Counted from the stretch's first letter, positions 21,796 through 30,630 are shown. The stretch: 64,000 nucleotides of DNA from Amycolatopsis oliviviridis (GCF_014654365.1 NZ_BNAY01000005.1:186001-250000), one strand, 5' to 3'. Translations and numbers: made by a program. The notes: generated by a model not told the origin, from the letters alone.

Positions 21796-22461
21796 CTAAC
21801 GACGCTCGTCCGAAAGGGCTTTGTCGAGGTGCTCCGAGGGGATGATCGCGGTGAGCCGATCGTGGGGATTGAGCGTCACGGGGTGCCCGGCGAGCAGCGG
21901 GACCATGTCCCGGCCCAGCACCGCGCGGGCGTGCGGCCATTCGCGCGGGACCAGCGCCTTGGCCGTGTACGCCGGCACCAGCACCTGGCCGTCGACGTTG
22001 TGGAAGCCGATCACCGTGCGCTGGACCGGAGAAAGGGCGTAGACGAACAGCGTCGAGTCGAGGAAGACCCGCGGCAGGTCGGCGGCCGGGCGGTGGTTCG
22101 TGCGCACCAGCTGGAGCAGCTGCTCGAGCTCGTTGCGCGGCTCCGGGAAGCCGAGCGCCTTGGGCGAGGGCCGGTACCGGTCGTTGGGGTGGAAGTCCTC
22201 GACGATCTCGCCGCCGCCGTTCACCGGGTACGCGCCGACGACCGCCCAGGACGGCACCGGGCCGTCGGGGTCGAAGGCCTCGTCGATGACATAAAGCCAG
22301 CTGTTGGGGTTGGCCTTGGCGTTGGCGCGCATCTCTTCGGTGATCTTCGGCTTGCCCTGTTTCCGCTTGCCCGCCGGGCTCGACGCCAACCGATCCGCCT
22401 CGTCCCGCTGCGCCATCGCCATCCCCACGTTCCGGGTGCCTGAAGGTTTGTTCGCGCTCAC
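21796..22461 (-). CDS. type VII secretion-associated / SseB-like protein
   Basis: A protein of 221 residues. A basic N-terminus is followed by NPNSWLYVIDEAFDPDGPVP and WAVVGAYPVNGGGEI, as in the actinobacterial proteins annotated as type VII secretion-associated. The C-terminal half (VFLDSTLFVYALSPVQRTV, VLVPAYTAKALVP) resembles an SseB domain. No ESX genes are nearby, so the label rests on family resemblance only. The GTG start has GGGAG nine bases upstream and is only 15 bases from the divergent SCP-like gene. Confidence 0.6.
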   Translation of the reverse strand: MSANKPSGTRNVGMAMAQRDEADRLASSPAGKRKQGKPKITEEMRANAKANPNSWLYVIDEAFDPDGPVPSWAVVGAYPVNGGGEIVEDFHPNDRYRPSPKALGFPEPRNELEQLLQLVRTNHRPAADLPRVFLDSTLFVYALSPVQRTVIGFHNVDGQVLVPAYTAKALVPREWPHARAVLGRDMVPLLAGHPVTLNPHDRLTAIIPSEHLDKALSDERR

Positions 22462-22475
22462 TCTACTGTTCTCCC

Positions 22476-22856
22476 ATGGCCTCTTCGCGTTCGGTCGACC
22501 CCGCTGAGTTACGTGCCGTGATCACGGCGATTTCCCCCTGGTTGAGCGGATCCGGTCCGGAACCGGCCCGTCCCGAGCTGGCCGCGGCGGTGCGGCTGAG
22601 CCTGCGGACGCTGGCCTCGGACGCCCCGGGGAAGAGTGTCGAAGTGCGGGTGCCGCCGTTCGCGGCTGTGCAGTGTGTCGAAGGATTGCGCCATACGCGC
22701 GGAACTCCGCCGAACGTCGTCGAAACGGATCCGCGCACTTGGCTGGAACTGGCGACCGGGCTGCTCGGCTGGGCCGACGCCGTCGAGTCGGGGCGGGTCA
22801 CCGCCTCCGGGACGCGCGCCGATCTGACCCACTGGCTGCCGCTGGTGCGCCTCTGA
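22476..22856 (+). CDS. sterol-carrier-like family protein
   Basis: A protein of 126 residues with the conserved actinobacterial blocks VEVRVPPFAAVQC, HTRGTPPNVVETDPRTWL and GRVTASGTRADL, the last being the helix-strand end typical of SCP2-like folds. It sits just before purF in many actinobacteria. A TACTGT box at 22464-22469 lies six bases before the ATG, indicating a leaderless transcript. Ligand unknown. Confidence 0.75.
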   Translation: MASSRSVDPAELRAVITAISPWLSGSGPEPARPELAAAVRLSLRTLASDAPGKSVEVRVPPFAAVQCVEGLRHTRGTPPNVVETDPRTWLELATGLLGWADAVESGRVTASGTRADLTHWLPLVRL

Positions 22857-22869
22857 AGGTGGGCCCAAC

Positions 22870-22930
22870 GCCTGCGATGAAAGGCCCCTTCATCGCAAAT
22901 TTTGCAATGAAGGGGCCTTTCATTGCAGGC
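22870..22930. repeat. palindrome between convergent genes, family B
   Basis: A hairpin of 61 bases with arms gcctgcgatgaaaggcccct... and its near-perfect complement (two mismatches). It contains the aaggcccctt motif shared with the palindromes at 35971, 40833 and 50104. It lies between the SCP-like gene and the methyltransferase gene and probably terminates both. Confidence 0.8.
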
Positions 22931-22949
22931 CCGAGGGCCGCGAAAGGTA

Positions 22950-23783
22950 CTACTTCTTGCGCCCGATGCCGCCCGAGATGGTCCGCTGAGCGGCGTTGAG
23001 CTCCTTGATCCGCGGGCCGTCCGGCCACCAGTCGACGCACAGCTCGACGCCGGGCTCGACCATCTCGAGGTCGTGGAACAGCTCCTCGATCTCGGCCTTG
23101 GTGCGGAAGGTGCCCGAGCCCATCGGGCTGTGGATGAAGAAGTCCTCCATCTTGCGGGCGACCTCGGACAACTCGTCCTCCGGATCGGAGAAGTGCGAGA
23201 TCGCCACGTACGAACCCGACGGCAGCGCGTCGATGTACTTCTTCATGATCTTGGCGGGCTGGTCCTTGGGCCCGCTGTAGTGGTGCAGGGTTCCCAGCTG
23301 CAGCAACGCGATCGGCTGGGTGAAGTCGATGTGCCGGCGGATGTCCGGATTCTCGAGGATCCGCTCCGGCTCGAAGATGTCGTCCGAGACGAAGTGGGTG
23401 TTCTCGTTCTCCTCGAGCAGGGCGCGCCCGTGCGCGAGCACGACCGGGTCGTTGTCGACGTAGACGACCTTGATCTCCGGGTTGATCCGCTGGACCACCT
23501 GGTGCGTGTTCTCGGCCGTCGGCAGGCCGGATCCCAGGTCGAGGAACTGGGTGATGCCCGTCTGGCTGGCGATGAACCGGCACGCGCGGATCAGGAAGCC
23601 GCGGTTCTCGGTGGCCAGGTCCTGCGCTTCCGGTGCGGCCTGCTGGACCTTGTGCAGCACCTCCCGGTCGATCTCGTAGTTGTCCTTGCCGAGCAGGAAG
23701 GCGTCGTACACCCGGGCGATGCTGGCCCGGGTCGGGTCGACACCCACTGGCACTCGTTCCGTCCGCGGCGGGGCGTCGGGCAT
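22950..23783 (-). CDS. SAM-dependent methyltransferase, DUF574 family
   Basis: A protein of 277 residues of the actinobacterial family with IARVYDAFLLGKDNYEIDR near the N-terminus, the SAM-binding FLDLGSGLPTAENTH and VVYVDNDPVVLAHG (acidic residue for the ribose), then ALLQLGTLHHY. The substrate of this family is generally unknown. The start is ATG 23783 with GAGG upstream. It is divergent from the XRE regulator at 23951, a frequent pairing in Streptomyces-like genomes. Confidence 0.85.
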   Translation of the reverse strand: MPDAPPRTERVPVGVDPTRASIARVYDAFLLGKDNYEIDREVLHKVQQAAPEAQDLATENRGFLIRACRFIASQTGITQFLDLGSGLPTAENTHQVVQRINPEIKVVYVDNDPVVLAHGRALLEENENTHFVSDDIFEPERILENPDIRRHIDFTQPIALLQLGTLHHYSGPKDQPAKIMKKYIDALPSGSYVAISHFSDPEDELSEVARKMEDFFIHSPMGSGTFRTKAEIEELFHDLEMVEPGVELCVDWWPDGPRIKELNAAQRTISGGIGRKK

Positions 23784-23950
23784 CTTGAACCTCACAAAAC
23801 TGTGTCGGAAGTCTCGGGCTCTACGTAGAGTAGAACCACGTACGCGACGGGTAAACCGAGCCGTCCCTGTCGTGTCGAGGCCCAAACGTGTACTTTCAGT
23901 AATCGGCTAGTTCCCTCGGTGAGTGTTGTCGTACGAAAGGTCCCCGGTCG

Positions 23951-24829
23951 ATGAACGCGGTCACCCCGTCCGGCGGTGAGCAGTCCCTGGGTCCCACCGC
24001 GCGGCGGATGATCCTGGGCTCTCAGCTTCGCCGGATGCGCGAGGACGCGGGCATCACTCGCCAGGAGGCCGGGTACAGCATCCGCGGCTCCGAGTCGAAG
24101 ATCAGCCGTCTCGAACTCGGCCGCGTCGGCTTCAAGGAACGCGACGTCGCCGATCTGCTGACCATGTACGGGATGACCGATCCCGCCGAGCGGCAGCAGT
24201 TCCTCGACATGGTCAAGGAGTCGAACGAGCCGGGCTGGTGGCGCCGCTACGGCGACCTGATGCCGAGCTGGTTCAACGACCTCGTCGGGCTCGAAGAGGC
24301 CGCGGCCCGGATCCAGGTCTGGGAGCCGCTGTACGTCACGGGTCTCCTGCAGACCGAGGACTACGCGCGGGCGATCATGAGCCACGGCCGCAAGGACATG
24401 GTCAACGAGCAGATCGACCGCCGGGTCGCGCTGCGGATGCGGCGGCAGAAGATGCTTTCGCGCCCGGACGCCCCGCGGTTGTGGCTGGTGCTCGACGAAT
24501 CGGTGCTCCACCGGCCGATCGGCGACCGCGAGGTCCTCAAGGGCCAGATCGACTACCTGCTGGAGATGATCCAGCAGCCGAACATCTCGGTGCAGATCCT
24601 CCCGTTCGACCGGAGCGGCTACTCCGCCGACAGCGCGTTCTCGCTGCTCAGGTTCGCGGAAGAGGAATTGCCGAACATCGCCTACACCGAGTACCTGACC
24701 GGCGCGCACTACATCGACAAGCGCGACGAGATCGAGCGGTACAGCCGGGCGCTGGACATGCTCGCGGTCGACGCGGAGACGCCGGACCGCAGCCGCCAGA
24801 TGCTGATGAAGCGCCGCGCGGAAATCTGA
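23951..24829 (+). CDS. XRE-family regulator with DUF5753 sensor domain
   Basis: A protein of 292 residues. The HTH is at about 20-60 (LGSQLRRMREDAGITRQEAG, then RGSESKISRLELGR). The DUF5753 domain follows (VWEPLYVTGLLQTEDYARA, PNISVQILPFDRSGY). These regulators usually act with a small DUF397 protein, encoded here 285 bases downstream. Such pairs tune development and antibiotic output in actinomycetes. A clean terminator follows the gene. Confidence 0.92.
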   Translation: MNAVTPSGGEQSLGPTARRMILGSQLRRMREDAGITRQEAGYSIRGSESKISRLELGRVGFKERDVADLLTMYGMTDPAERQQFLDMVKESNEPGWWRRYGDLMPSWFNDLVGLEEAAARIQVWEPLYVTGLLQTEDYARAIMSHGRKDMVNEQIDRRVALRMRRQKMLSRPDAPRLWLVLDESVLHRPIGDREVLKGQIDYLLEMIQQPNISVQILPFDRSGYSADSAFSLLRFAEEELPNIAYTEYLTGAHYIDKRDEIERYSRALDMLAVDAETPDRSRQMLMKRRAEI

Positions 24830-24850
24830 GTCACTCACCGTTGTGGGGTT

Positions 24851-24880
24851 ACCCGCCGTCCTGGTGACGGGCGGGTTTTT
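24851..24880 (+). terminator. intrinsic terminator after the XRE regulator
   Basis: Arms acccgcc 24851-24857 and ggcgggt 24870-24876 are followed by TTTTT. It separates the regulator from the DUF397 gene, which should therefore have its own promoter. Confidence 0.85.
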
Positions 24881-25114
24881 CTTGTGTGCGCCCGAAAATA
24901 TGATCACGAGCAGTAGTTGGTCACTCGATGGTGGCTGTGGCGATCACGCTTTGGTGGTACGAAAGAGAGCCTGAGTCATCACTGCACGCGAATTCTGCAG
25001 AAACTTCTGCACGTGCATTTACCGTTGCAGTCACACGTGCTAACTTTGGGATCACAGGCAAATGCACATGCAGATGCATCGCCCGAAGATCTCTCGTCGG
25101 GGAAGGTGGGGACC
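24881..25114. promoter_or_regulatory. repeat-rich regulatory region before the DUF397 gene
   Basis: No gene is seen. The stretch is AT-richer than its surroundings and full of tgca-centred elements: an inverted repeat tgcagaa-ac-ttctgca at 24996-25011, acgtgca just after it, cacacgtg and several tgcat copies. These look like binding sites for a dimeric regulator, possibly the neighbouring XRE protein. The ribosome-binding site GGTGGGG lies just before 25115. Confidence 0.4.
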
Positions 25115-25354
25115 ATGGCTGAACAGTTCGACAACGGCATCCCGGCCGATCGTCTTACCGGTGCGCAGTGGCGCAAAGCGAGCTACAGCAACGCGATCGG
25201 CAACTGCGTCGAGGTGGCACCGCTCGCGTCCGGCGAGATCGCGATGCGCAACTCGCGCTTCCCGACCGGGCCGGCCCTGATCTACACGCAGGCCGAGATG
25301 GCCGCGTTCCTCGCGGGTGCCAAGGATGGCGAATTCGATGACGTTCTCGGGTGA
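25115..25354 (+). CDS. DUF397 domain protein
   Basis: A protein of 79 residues with the DUF397 signature WRKASYSNAIGNCVEVA and the strand-rich C-terminal end. Members are small partners, possibly antitoxin-like, of XRE/DUF5753 regulators. The ATG at 25115 is used; earlier in-frame starts would take in the repeat-rich regulatory region. The last 17 bases overlap the next gene. Confidence 0.9.
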   Translation: MAEQFDNGIPADRLTGAQWRKASYSNAIGNCVEVAPLASGEIAMRNSRFPTGPALIYTQAEMAAFLAGAKDGEFDDVLG

Positions 25355-25739
25355 CACCATCACCGCGGAAATCACCGATATCGAAAGCGGCCTGCAGGAA
25401 CTGATCCACCGCGGATACCAGTTCGTGCACCCGTGCGACGCGAACGGCGAGGTCCTGGCCGTGGTCGGCGTGCGAGTCCACGACAACGTGGTCGACGTGG
25501 TCCGGCTCAACGCCGAGGACGACGTCGTCGCGACCCGCATGCCGGGTACCGAGGAAGACATCCTCGAACCCGAGGTCTGGCTGTGGCGGACCTCCGGCGA
25601 CGCGGTGTCCGTGCTGACGGAACTGCTCGACCTGCCGGACGAGCGGACGCCCGGCTCGCTGTACCTCCCGGAGACCGCGTCCAAGGGATGCTGGGTTCCC
25701 GGTCGCGGCGGTACGTCGAAGTGGCTTGCCGCGGGTTAG
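25338..25739 (+). CDS. conserved hypothetical protein coupled to DUF397
   Basis: A soluble protein of 133 residues starting MTFSGDTITAEITDIESG. It has a mixed strand/helix pattern with VVDVVRLNAEDDVVATRMP and a C-terminal KGCWVPGRGG stretch. It overlaps the DUF397 gene by 17 bases in another frame, so the two are coupled. The start could also be GTG 25317 or ATG 25326. No family assigned. Confidence 0.7.
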   Translation: MTFSGDTITAEITDIESGLQELIHRGYQFVHPCDANGEVLAVVGVRVHDNVVDVVRLNAEDDVVATRMPGTEEDILEPEVWLWRTSGDAVSVLTELLDLPDERTPGSLYLPETASKGCWVPGRGGTSKWLAAG

Positions 25740-25757
25740 TCACCTCCTAAGCACAGT

Positions 25758-25837
25758 CGACCGCCTCTGTCGAGGGGGAGCGGTCGGCTGGTCGGGGGTC
25801 GTGAGTGCCGGGCCTTGACACCCGCCCGTCACTCACG
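25758..25837. terminator. two hairpins upstream of purF
   Basis: Hairpin 1 pairs cgaccgc 25758-25764 with gcggtcg 25780-25786. Hairpin 2 pairs cgtgagtg 25800-25807 with cactcacg 25830-25837, with an inner cgggc/gcccg. They probably terminate the DUF397 operon, although hairpin 2 could also lie in a long purF leader. Confidence 0.5.
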
Positions 25838-25879
25838 GTCATCACACGAAGCGTGTCCAGTGCCACGTCGCGCGGCGCG

Positions 25880-25905
25880 TTGATCTCCGGCTCACCGTTT
25901 ACACT
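25880..25905 (+). promoter_or_regulatory. possible purF promoter
   Basis: TTGATC at 25880-25885 and TACACT at 25900-25905 are spaced by 14 bases, shorter than ideal. They lie about 40 bases before the purF start codon. No purine-responsive operator was recognised. Confidence 0.4.
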
Positions 25906-25945
25906 GGTGGCGGCCTGCCCTCTTTCCTCCCCTGGGAGCACCTCG

Positions 25946-27484
25946 GTGGTTTCCGACCCGTCCCCTGCCGGACAGCCCGTGACCGACCAGCCCGATCCGG
26001 AACCCCGCGAGGAATGCGGTGTCTTCGGTGTCTGGGCGCCCGGAGAAGAGGTCGCGAAGCTGACCTACTACGGGCTCTACGCACTTCAGCACCGCGGCCA
26101 GGAAGCGGCCGGCATCTCGGTCTCCGACGGTTCGCAGATCGTCGTCTTCAAGGATCTCGGCCTGGTCAGCCAGGTGTTCGACGAGCAGGTCCTGCAGTCG
26201 CTGCAGGGACACATCGCCGTCGGGCACTGCCGCTACTCGACCACCGGCGCGACCATCTGGGAGAACGCCCAGCCGATCTTCCGCACCACCGCCACCGGCA
26301 GCGGACTGTCCTTCGCGCACAACGGGAACCTCGTCAACACCGCGGAACTGCGCGATCGCACGGTCGAAGCCGGCCTCAAGCCGCACGCGGGCCTGACCGG
26401 TTCTTCCAGCGACTCCGACCTGGTGTGCGGGCTGCTCGCGGCCAACGCCGCCGACAAGGGCATCGAGGCCGCCGCGCTGGAACTGCTGCCCACCCTCAAG
26501 GGCGCGTTCTGCCTGGTCTTCGCCGACGAGTCCACCTTGTACGCCGCGCGCGACCCGCACGGGGTGCACCCGCTGGTACTCGGCAGGCTCGAACGGGGCT
26601 GGGTGGTCGCGAGCGAGACGGCCGCGCTGGACATCTGCGGCGCGTCGTTCGTCCGCGAGGTCGAGCCCGGTGAGCTCATCGCGATCGACGCCGAGGGCCT
26701 GCGTTCCTCGCGGTTCGCGAACCCCGAGCCCAAGGGCTGTGTCTTCGAGTACGTCTACCTCGCGCGTCCCGACACCTCGATCGCCGGGCGCAGCGTGCAC
26801 GCCACCCGCGTCGAGATCGGCCGCAAGCTCGCCGCCGAACATCCGGCCGACGCCGACCTGGTCATGCCGGTGCCCGAATCCGGCACCCCGGCCGCCATCG
26901 GCTACGCGCAGGGTTCCGGCATCCCGTACGGCACCGGCCTGGTGAAGAATGCCTACGTCGGCCGCACCTTCATCCAGCCGTCGCAGACGATCCGCCAGCT
27001 GGGCATCCGGCTGAAGCTGAACCCGCTCCGCGACGTCATCCGCGGCAAGCGGCTGGTCGTGGTCGACGACTCCATCGTCCGCGGCAACACCCAGCGCGCG
27101 CTGGTCCGCATGCTGCGGGAGGCGGGCGCGCTCGAGGTGCACGTCCGGATCGCCTCGCCGCCCGTGCGCTGGCCGTGTTTCTACGGAATCGACTTCGCGT
27201 CCCGCGCCGAACTGGTGGCCAACGGCGTCGACCTCGACGGCATCCGCCGTTCCATCGGCGCGGACACCCTGGGCTACATCTCCCTGGACGGACTGGTCGC
27301 GGCTTCGGAACAGCCGAAGTCGCGCTTGTGCACCGCCTGCTTCTCCGGCGAGTACCCGATCGCGCTCCCCGAGGACGCGCTGATCGGGAAGCACCTGCTG
27401 GAAAGCCTGGACTCGGTCAATGGCGCGGCGAAGCCCGTCAGCCCTGCCGGGTACGGTGCTGAAGACGCCATCCGGCGTCCCTAG
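25946..27484 (+). CDS. purF: amidophosphoribosyltransferase
   Basis: A protein of 512 residues catalysing the committed step of purine synthesis, PRPP plus glutamine to phosphoribosylamine. A propeptide of 23 residues precedes the nucleophile in EECGVFGVW (Cys24), which must be unmasked by cleavage. The PRPP-binding loop is VVVDDSIVRGNT. Cys residues in SRLCTACFSG suggest the Fe-S cluster of the Bacillus-type enzyme. The GTG start has GGGAG upstream. purM follows after 30 bases. Confidence 0.96.
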   Translation: MVSDPSPAGQPVTDQPDPEPREECGVFGVWAPGEEVAKLTYYGLYALQHRGQEAAGISVSDGSQIVVFKDLGLVSQVFDEQVLQSLQGHIAVGHCRYSTTGATIWENAQPIFRTTATGSGLSFAHNGNLVNTAELRDRTVEAGLKPHAGLTGSSSDSDLVCGLLAANAADKGIEAAALELLPTLKGAFCLVFADESTLYAARDPHGVHPLVLGRLERGWVVASETAALDICGASFVREVEPGELIAIDAEGLRSSRFANPEPKGCVFEYVYLARPDTSIAGRSVHATRVEIGRKLAAEHPADADLVMPVPESGTPAAIGYAQGSGIPYGTGLVKNAYVGRTFIQPSQTIRQLGIRLKLNPLRDVIRGKRLVVVDDSIVRGNTQRALVRMLREAGALEVHVRIASPPVRWPCFYGIDFASRAELVANGVDLDGIRRSIGADTLGYISLDGLVAASEQPKSRLCTACFSGEYPIALPEDALIGKHLLESLDSVNGAAKPVSPAGYGAEDAIRRP

Positions 27485-27514
27485 TCCTTTCTTCCAGAGT
27501 TGGAGTCCGCTTCC

Positions 27515-28585
27515 GTGAGCGAGTCCACGAGCGCCACGTACGCCGCCGCCGGCGTCAGCATCGACGCCGGTGACAAAGCCGTCGAGCTGCTCAAACCACA
27601 CGCCGAGAGGGCCACGAGGCCCGAGGTGATGGGTGGGGTCGGCGGTTTCGCCGGGCTGTTCTCCCTGAAGCTGGACAAGTGGAAAGAGCCGGTGCTGGCC
27701 TCGTCGACCGACGGGGTCGGCACCAAGATCGCCGTCGCGCAGGCGCTCGACAAGCACGACACCGTCGGCATCGACCTGGTCGCGATGGTCGTCGACGACC
27801 TGGTCGTCACCGGCGCCGAGCCGCTGTTCATGCAGGACTACATCGCGGTCGGCAAGGTCGTGCCGGAGAAGATCGCGGCACTGGTCGGCGGCATCGCCGA
27901 AGGCTGTGTCCAGGCGGGTTGCGCGCTGCTCGGCGGCGAGACCGCGGAGCACCCCGGCCTGATGGGCGAGCACGACTACGACCTCTCGGGCACCGGCATC
28001 GGTGTCGTCGAGGCGTCGAAGGTGCTCGGCCCGGAGCGGGTCCGCCCCGGCGACGTCGTCCTCGCGCTCGGTTCGTCCGGCCTGCACTCCAACGGCTACT
28101 CGCTCGCCCGGCACGTGCTGCTGGACATCGCGCGCATGCCGCTCGACGGGCACGTCGAGGAGTTCGGCCGCTCGCTGGGCGAGGAGATGCTGGAGCCGAC
28201 GAAGATCTACGCGAAGGACTGCCTCGCGCTGGTGGCCGAGGCCGACGTCCGCACGTTCGCGCACGTCACGGGCGGCGGGCTGGAGCAGAACCTCGCCCGC
28301 GTCATGCCGCGTGGCCTGGTCGCGCGGCTCGAACGCGGCACCTGGACCCCGGCGCCGGTGTTCGCGCTGATCGGCCACCGCGGCAAGGTCGAGCGCGCCG
28401 AACTGGAGAAGACGTTCAACATGGGCGTCGGCATGGTCGCGATCGTCGGCCCAGACGACGTCGACCGCGCGCTCGCGATGCTGACCGCGCGGCACGTGCC
28501 GGCGTGGATCCTCGGCGACGTGCAGCCCGCGGAGGACCCGGACGGCCCGCGCGCCGTGCTCTCCGGTGACCACCCTCGCTTCTGA
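27515..28585 (+). CDS. purM: phosphoribosylformylglycinamidine cyclo-ligase
   Basis: A protein of 356 residues that closes the imidazole ring (FGAM to AIR, ATP-dependent). Family motifs are YAAAGVSIDAGDKAVE, SSTDGVGTKIAVAQ and LLGGETAEHPGLM. The GTG at 27515 is chosen with GGAG nine bases upstream. It is co-transcribed with purF. Confidence 0.96.
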   Translation: MSESTSATYAAAGVSIDAGDKAVELLKPHAERATRPEVMGGVGGFAGLFSLKLDKWKEPVLASSTDGVGTKIAVAQALDKHDTVGIDLVAMVVDDLVVTGAEPLFMQDYIAVGKVVPEKIAALVGGIAEGCVQAGCALLGGETAEHPGLMGEHDYDLSGTGIGVVEASKVLGPERVRPGDVVLALGSSGLHSNGYSLARHVLLDIARMPLDGHVEEFGRSLGEEMLEPTKIYAKDCLALVAEADVRTFAHVTGGGLEQNLARVMPRGLVARLERGTWTPAPVFALIGHRGKVERAELEKTFNMGVGMVAIVGPDDVDRALAMLTARHVPAWILGDVQPAEDPDGPRAVLSGDHPRF

Positions 28586-28620
28586 TTTAACGATTTGGGC
28601 CCTGGTGTCACACTGGTTCC

Positions 28621-29052
28621 GTGGCTGATGACGTGGTGGTCGGCACCCGGTTCGTGATCCCGGGTGCCGAATTGAGCGAACGGTTCTCCCGGTCTTCGGG
28701 TCCGGGTGGGCAGGGCGTGAACACCACGGACTCGCGGGTCGAGCTGTCCTTCGACGTGGCCGGTTCGGCGTCCGTCCCGGAACATCTCCGGGCCCGGATG
28801 CTGGACCGGCTTTCGTCGCGCCTGGTCGAAGGCGTCGTCACGATCGCCGCGTCCGAACACCGCTCCCAGCTGATGAACCGGGAAGCGGCGCGGGCGCGGC
28901 TGGTGATGTTGCTGCTGGACGCGGCGGCGCCCCCGGCCGCCAAGCGGCGTCCCACCAAACCTTCACGCGGTTCGAAGGAACGCCGCCTGGCCTCGAAGAA
29001 GCGCCGCGGCGAGGTCAAGAAGTCACGCCGCGGCGGCTATTCAGACGACTGA
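28621..29052 (+). CDS. arfB: alternative ribosome rescue factor / peptidyl-tRNA hydrolase ArfB
   Basis: A protein of 143 residues with the release-factor loop SSGPGGQGVN (GGQ at 29-31) and a Lys/Arg-rich C-terminal tail that enters the mRNA channel of stalled ribosomes. It frees peptides from non-stop complexes. It starts with GTG 35 bases after purM and its last 12 bases overlap the convergent acetyltransferase gene. Confidence 0.93.
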   Translation: MADDVVVGTRFVIPGAELSERFSRSSGPGGQGVNTTDSRVELSFDVAGSASVPEHLRARMLDRLSSRLVEGVVTIAASEHRSQLMNREAARARLVMLLLDAAAPPAAKRRPTKPSRGSKERRLASKKRRGEVKKSRRGGYSDD

Positions 29053-29799
29053 CAGGTGCACGCATTCGGCCGCGATCTCAAAGCCGACCCGGCCGTAGAC
29101 GCGTTCCGCCTGCCCGGCGCCCGGTGTCAGGAACACCGACCGGCCGCCGCGAGCGTGGGCTTCCCGCGTCAGGTACTCCGTCATCGCCGCGGCGATCCCG
29201 CGGCTCCGGTACCGCTCCAGCACCCCGATGCCCGCGACCTCCGTCGCGCCGTCGAGGATCGGGGTCGCGACCCCGCCGCCGACGACCTCGCCACTTTCGT
29301 CGACCGCCATCACCGACAGGGTCGCGCCGCTCAGCTGATCCGGCGACGGGTCGAGGTGCTGATCGGGATCGGTCTCCCCGAACGCCAGGTTCTGCGCCCG
29401 GATCATCCGCCGGAGCTCGTCGGCGGTCTTCGGGGTGACCAGGCTGATCCCGGCCGGTTTCGGCTGTTCGACGACCTGCTCCGGAGTGCAGATCATCAAC
29501 GGGACCCGCCGTTCCAGTGTGTAGCCGCACTCGACGAGCACGGCTTCGGCGGCCGGAACGGCCTCGGTCAGGAACTCCAGACGCGGCATGAGACCGCGGT
29601 CGCGGAACGCTTTGGTGAGCGCGGCGACGTCGTCGTGAGTGGGGACGGCGCCGTCGTCGGGGATCGCGTAGTTGAGGAACGGGCTGGTGGCCTCGAGGTA
29701 GTACGTGGCCAGGAAGGGCCCGATCCGCTCGGTTTCGCGGAACTTCGCCGCGGTGATGCGGATGTAAGACTGCAAAGCACGAATATTCTCGGAACGCAC
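29041..29799 (-). CDS. GNAT-family N-acetyltransferase
   Basis: A protein of 252 residues. The C-terminal half is a GNAT fold with VAGIGVLERYRSRGIAAAM (acetyl-CoA loop, R/Q-x-x-G-x-A/G form) and VYGRVGFE near the end. The N-terminal half resembles the degenerate GNAT-like domain of two-domain members. Substrate unknown. The unusual feature is the leader: a short peptide gene and hairpins upstream look like an attenuator, as for some resistance genes. The end overlaps arfB by 12 bases. Confidence 0.85.
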   Translation of the reverse strand: MRSENIRALQSYIRITAAKFRETERIGPFLATYYLEATSPFLNYAIPDDGAVPTHDDVAALTKAFRDRGLMPRLEFLTEAVPAAEAVLVECGYTLERRVPLMICTPEQVVEQPKPAGISLVTPKTADELRRMIRAQNLAFGETDPDQHLDPSPDQLSGATLSVMAVDESGEVVGGGVATPILDGATEVAGIGVLERYRSRGIAAAMTEYLTREAHARGGRSVFLTPGAGQAERVYGRVGFEIAAECVHLSVV

Positions 29800-29830
29800 T
29801 GGTGAAAAGCCTTTCAGGCAAGAGAAAGAG

Positions 29831-29914
29831 ACGCACGGGAGGATCCGCGTGCGTGGTGGAGCTGGCGTTGGGCGCCGGCTAGCTCGTGCCGACCCCGCTG
29901 AAGGCGTCAGGCAT
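29831..29914 (-). promoter_or_regulatory. leader peptide and attenuator hairpins before the acetyltransferase
   Basis: A tiny frame at 29879-29914 encodes MPDAFSGVGTS with GAGG eight bases upstream. Its stop codon lies in a hairpin (GAGCT/AGCTC plus GGCG/CGCC). A second stem, acgcacg 29831-29837 with cgtgcgt 29848-29854, is followed on the transcribed strand by a CTCTTTCTCTT run. This is the layout of ribosome-mediated attenuation: stalling on the peptide would change which hairpin forms. Confidence 0.5.
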
Positions 29915-29979
29915 GAGGCATCCCTCTTCTCTGGTCAGGAAGGGCTTACGCGCTTACTTTCGCACGAGGGGCAAGCGAT

Positions 29980-30630
29980 TTACCTGCGCTGCGGATGCGC
30001 GATGCTCGAATACCGCTCGTCCCACACCGACCTCGGGACCCGCAGCCGGACCGGGGCGTCGCATACCCGCCGGACCTGCGCCGGGATCTTCACCGGCGGC
30101 CGGACGTCCAGGAGACTCCAGAGACGTTTGCTCAGCAAGGAACCCGCCACCGCGCCCAGCGTGTTCAGCAGGACGTCGTCGGCCGAAGTCACCCTGCCCG
30201 CTTGTATCAGATATTGCGTACCCTCCACCAGCACCGAGACGGCCAGCGCGCCCAGCGCGATCCGGCCCAGTGACCGAAGACGGCGGGACCGCAACGGGAG
30301 CAGCGCGCCGAGCGGGCTCAGCATGAGGAAGTTGCCCAGCGCCTGCCAGAGATTGGCGCCGTCGCTCAGCGCGAGACGCAGGTCGGTGCCGGGTTCGAGG
30401 TTCAGCCTGCTGCCTTCCGCGCCGGTCACCGGCATCGTGACCAGGCACAACACCAGGAAGCAGGTCAAGGCGAGTGTCATGTCCACGGCGGCTGTCGCCG
30501 ACGCGGTGAAGCGGTCGGCTTGTCTTCGCCGTCGGTGCGCCGCGAGCAGCGGCCATCCGAGCAACGCGTATGGAACCGCGGTGATCACCAGCGGGATCAT
30601 CGCGCCGAAAGCGCGGAGCAGCTCACCCAT
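29980..30630 (-). CDS. VanZ-family membrane protein
   Basis: A protein of 216 residues with four to five membrane helices and the VanZ signatures GNFLMLSPLGALLPL and SVLVEGTQYLIQAGR followed by SADDVLLNTLGAVAG. VanZ homologues give low-level teicoplanin resistance in enterococci; the role in actinobacteria is unclear. The ATG at 30630 has AAGGAAGG upstream. Confidence 0.88.
   Translation of the reverse strand: MGELLRAFGAMIPLVITAVPYALLGWPLLAAHRRRRQADRFTASATAAVDMTLALTCFLVLCLVTMPVTGAEGSRLNLEPGTDLRLALSDGANLWQALGNFLMLSPLGALLPLRSRRLRSLGRIALGALAVSVLVEGTQYLIQAGRVTSADDVLLNTLGAVAGSLLSKRLWSLLDVRPPVKIPAQVRRVCDAPVRLRVPRSVWDERYSSIAHPQRR

Noticed and set aside
25892..28573. Open frame of 893 codons on the minus strand opposite purF and purM
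   Set aside because: It mirrors two certain genes in the codon-position shadow frame typical of high-GC DNA. The translation is rich in Arg, Asp, Gly and Val without any domain.
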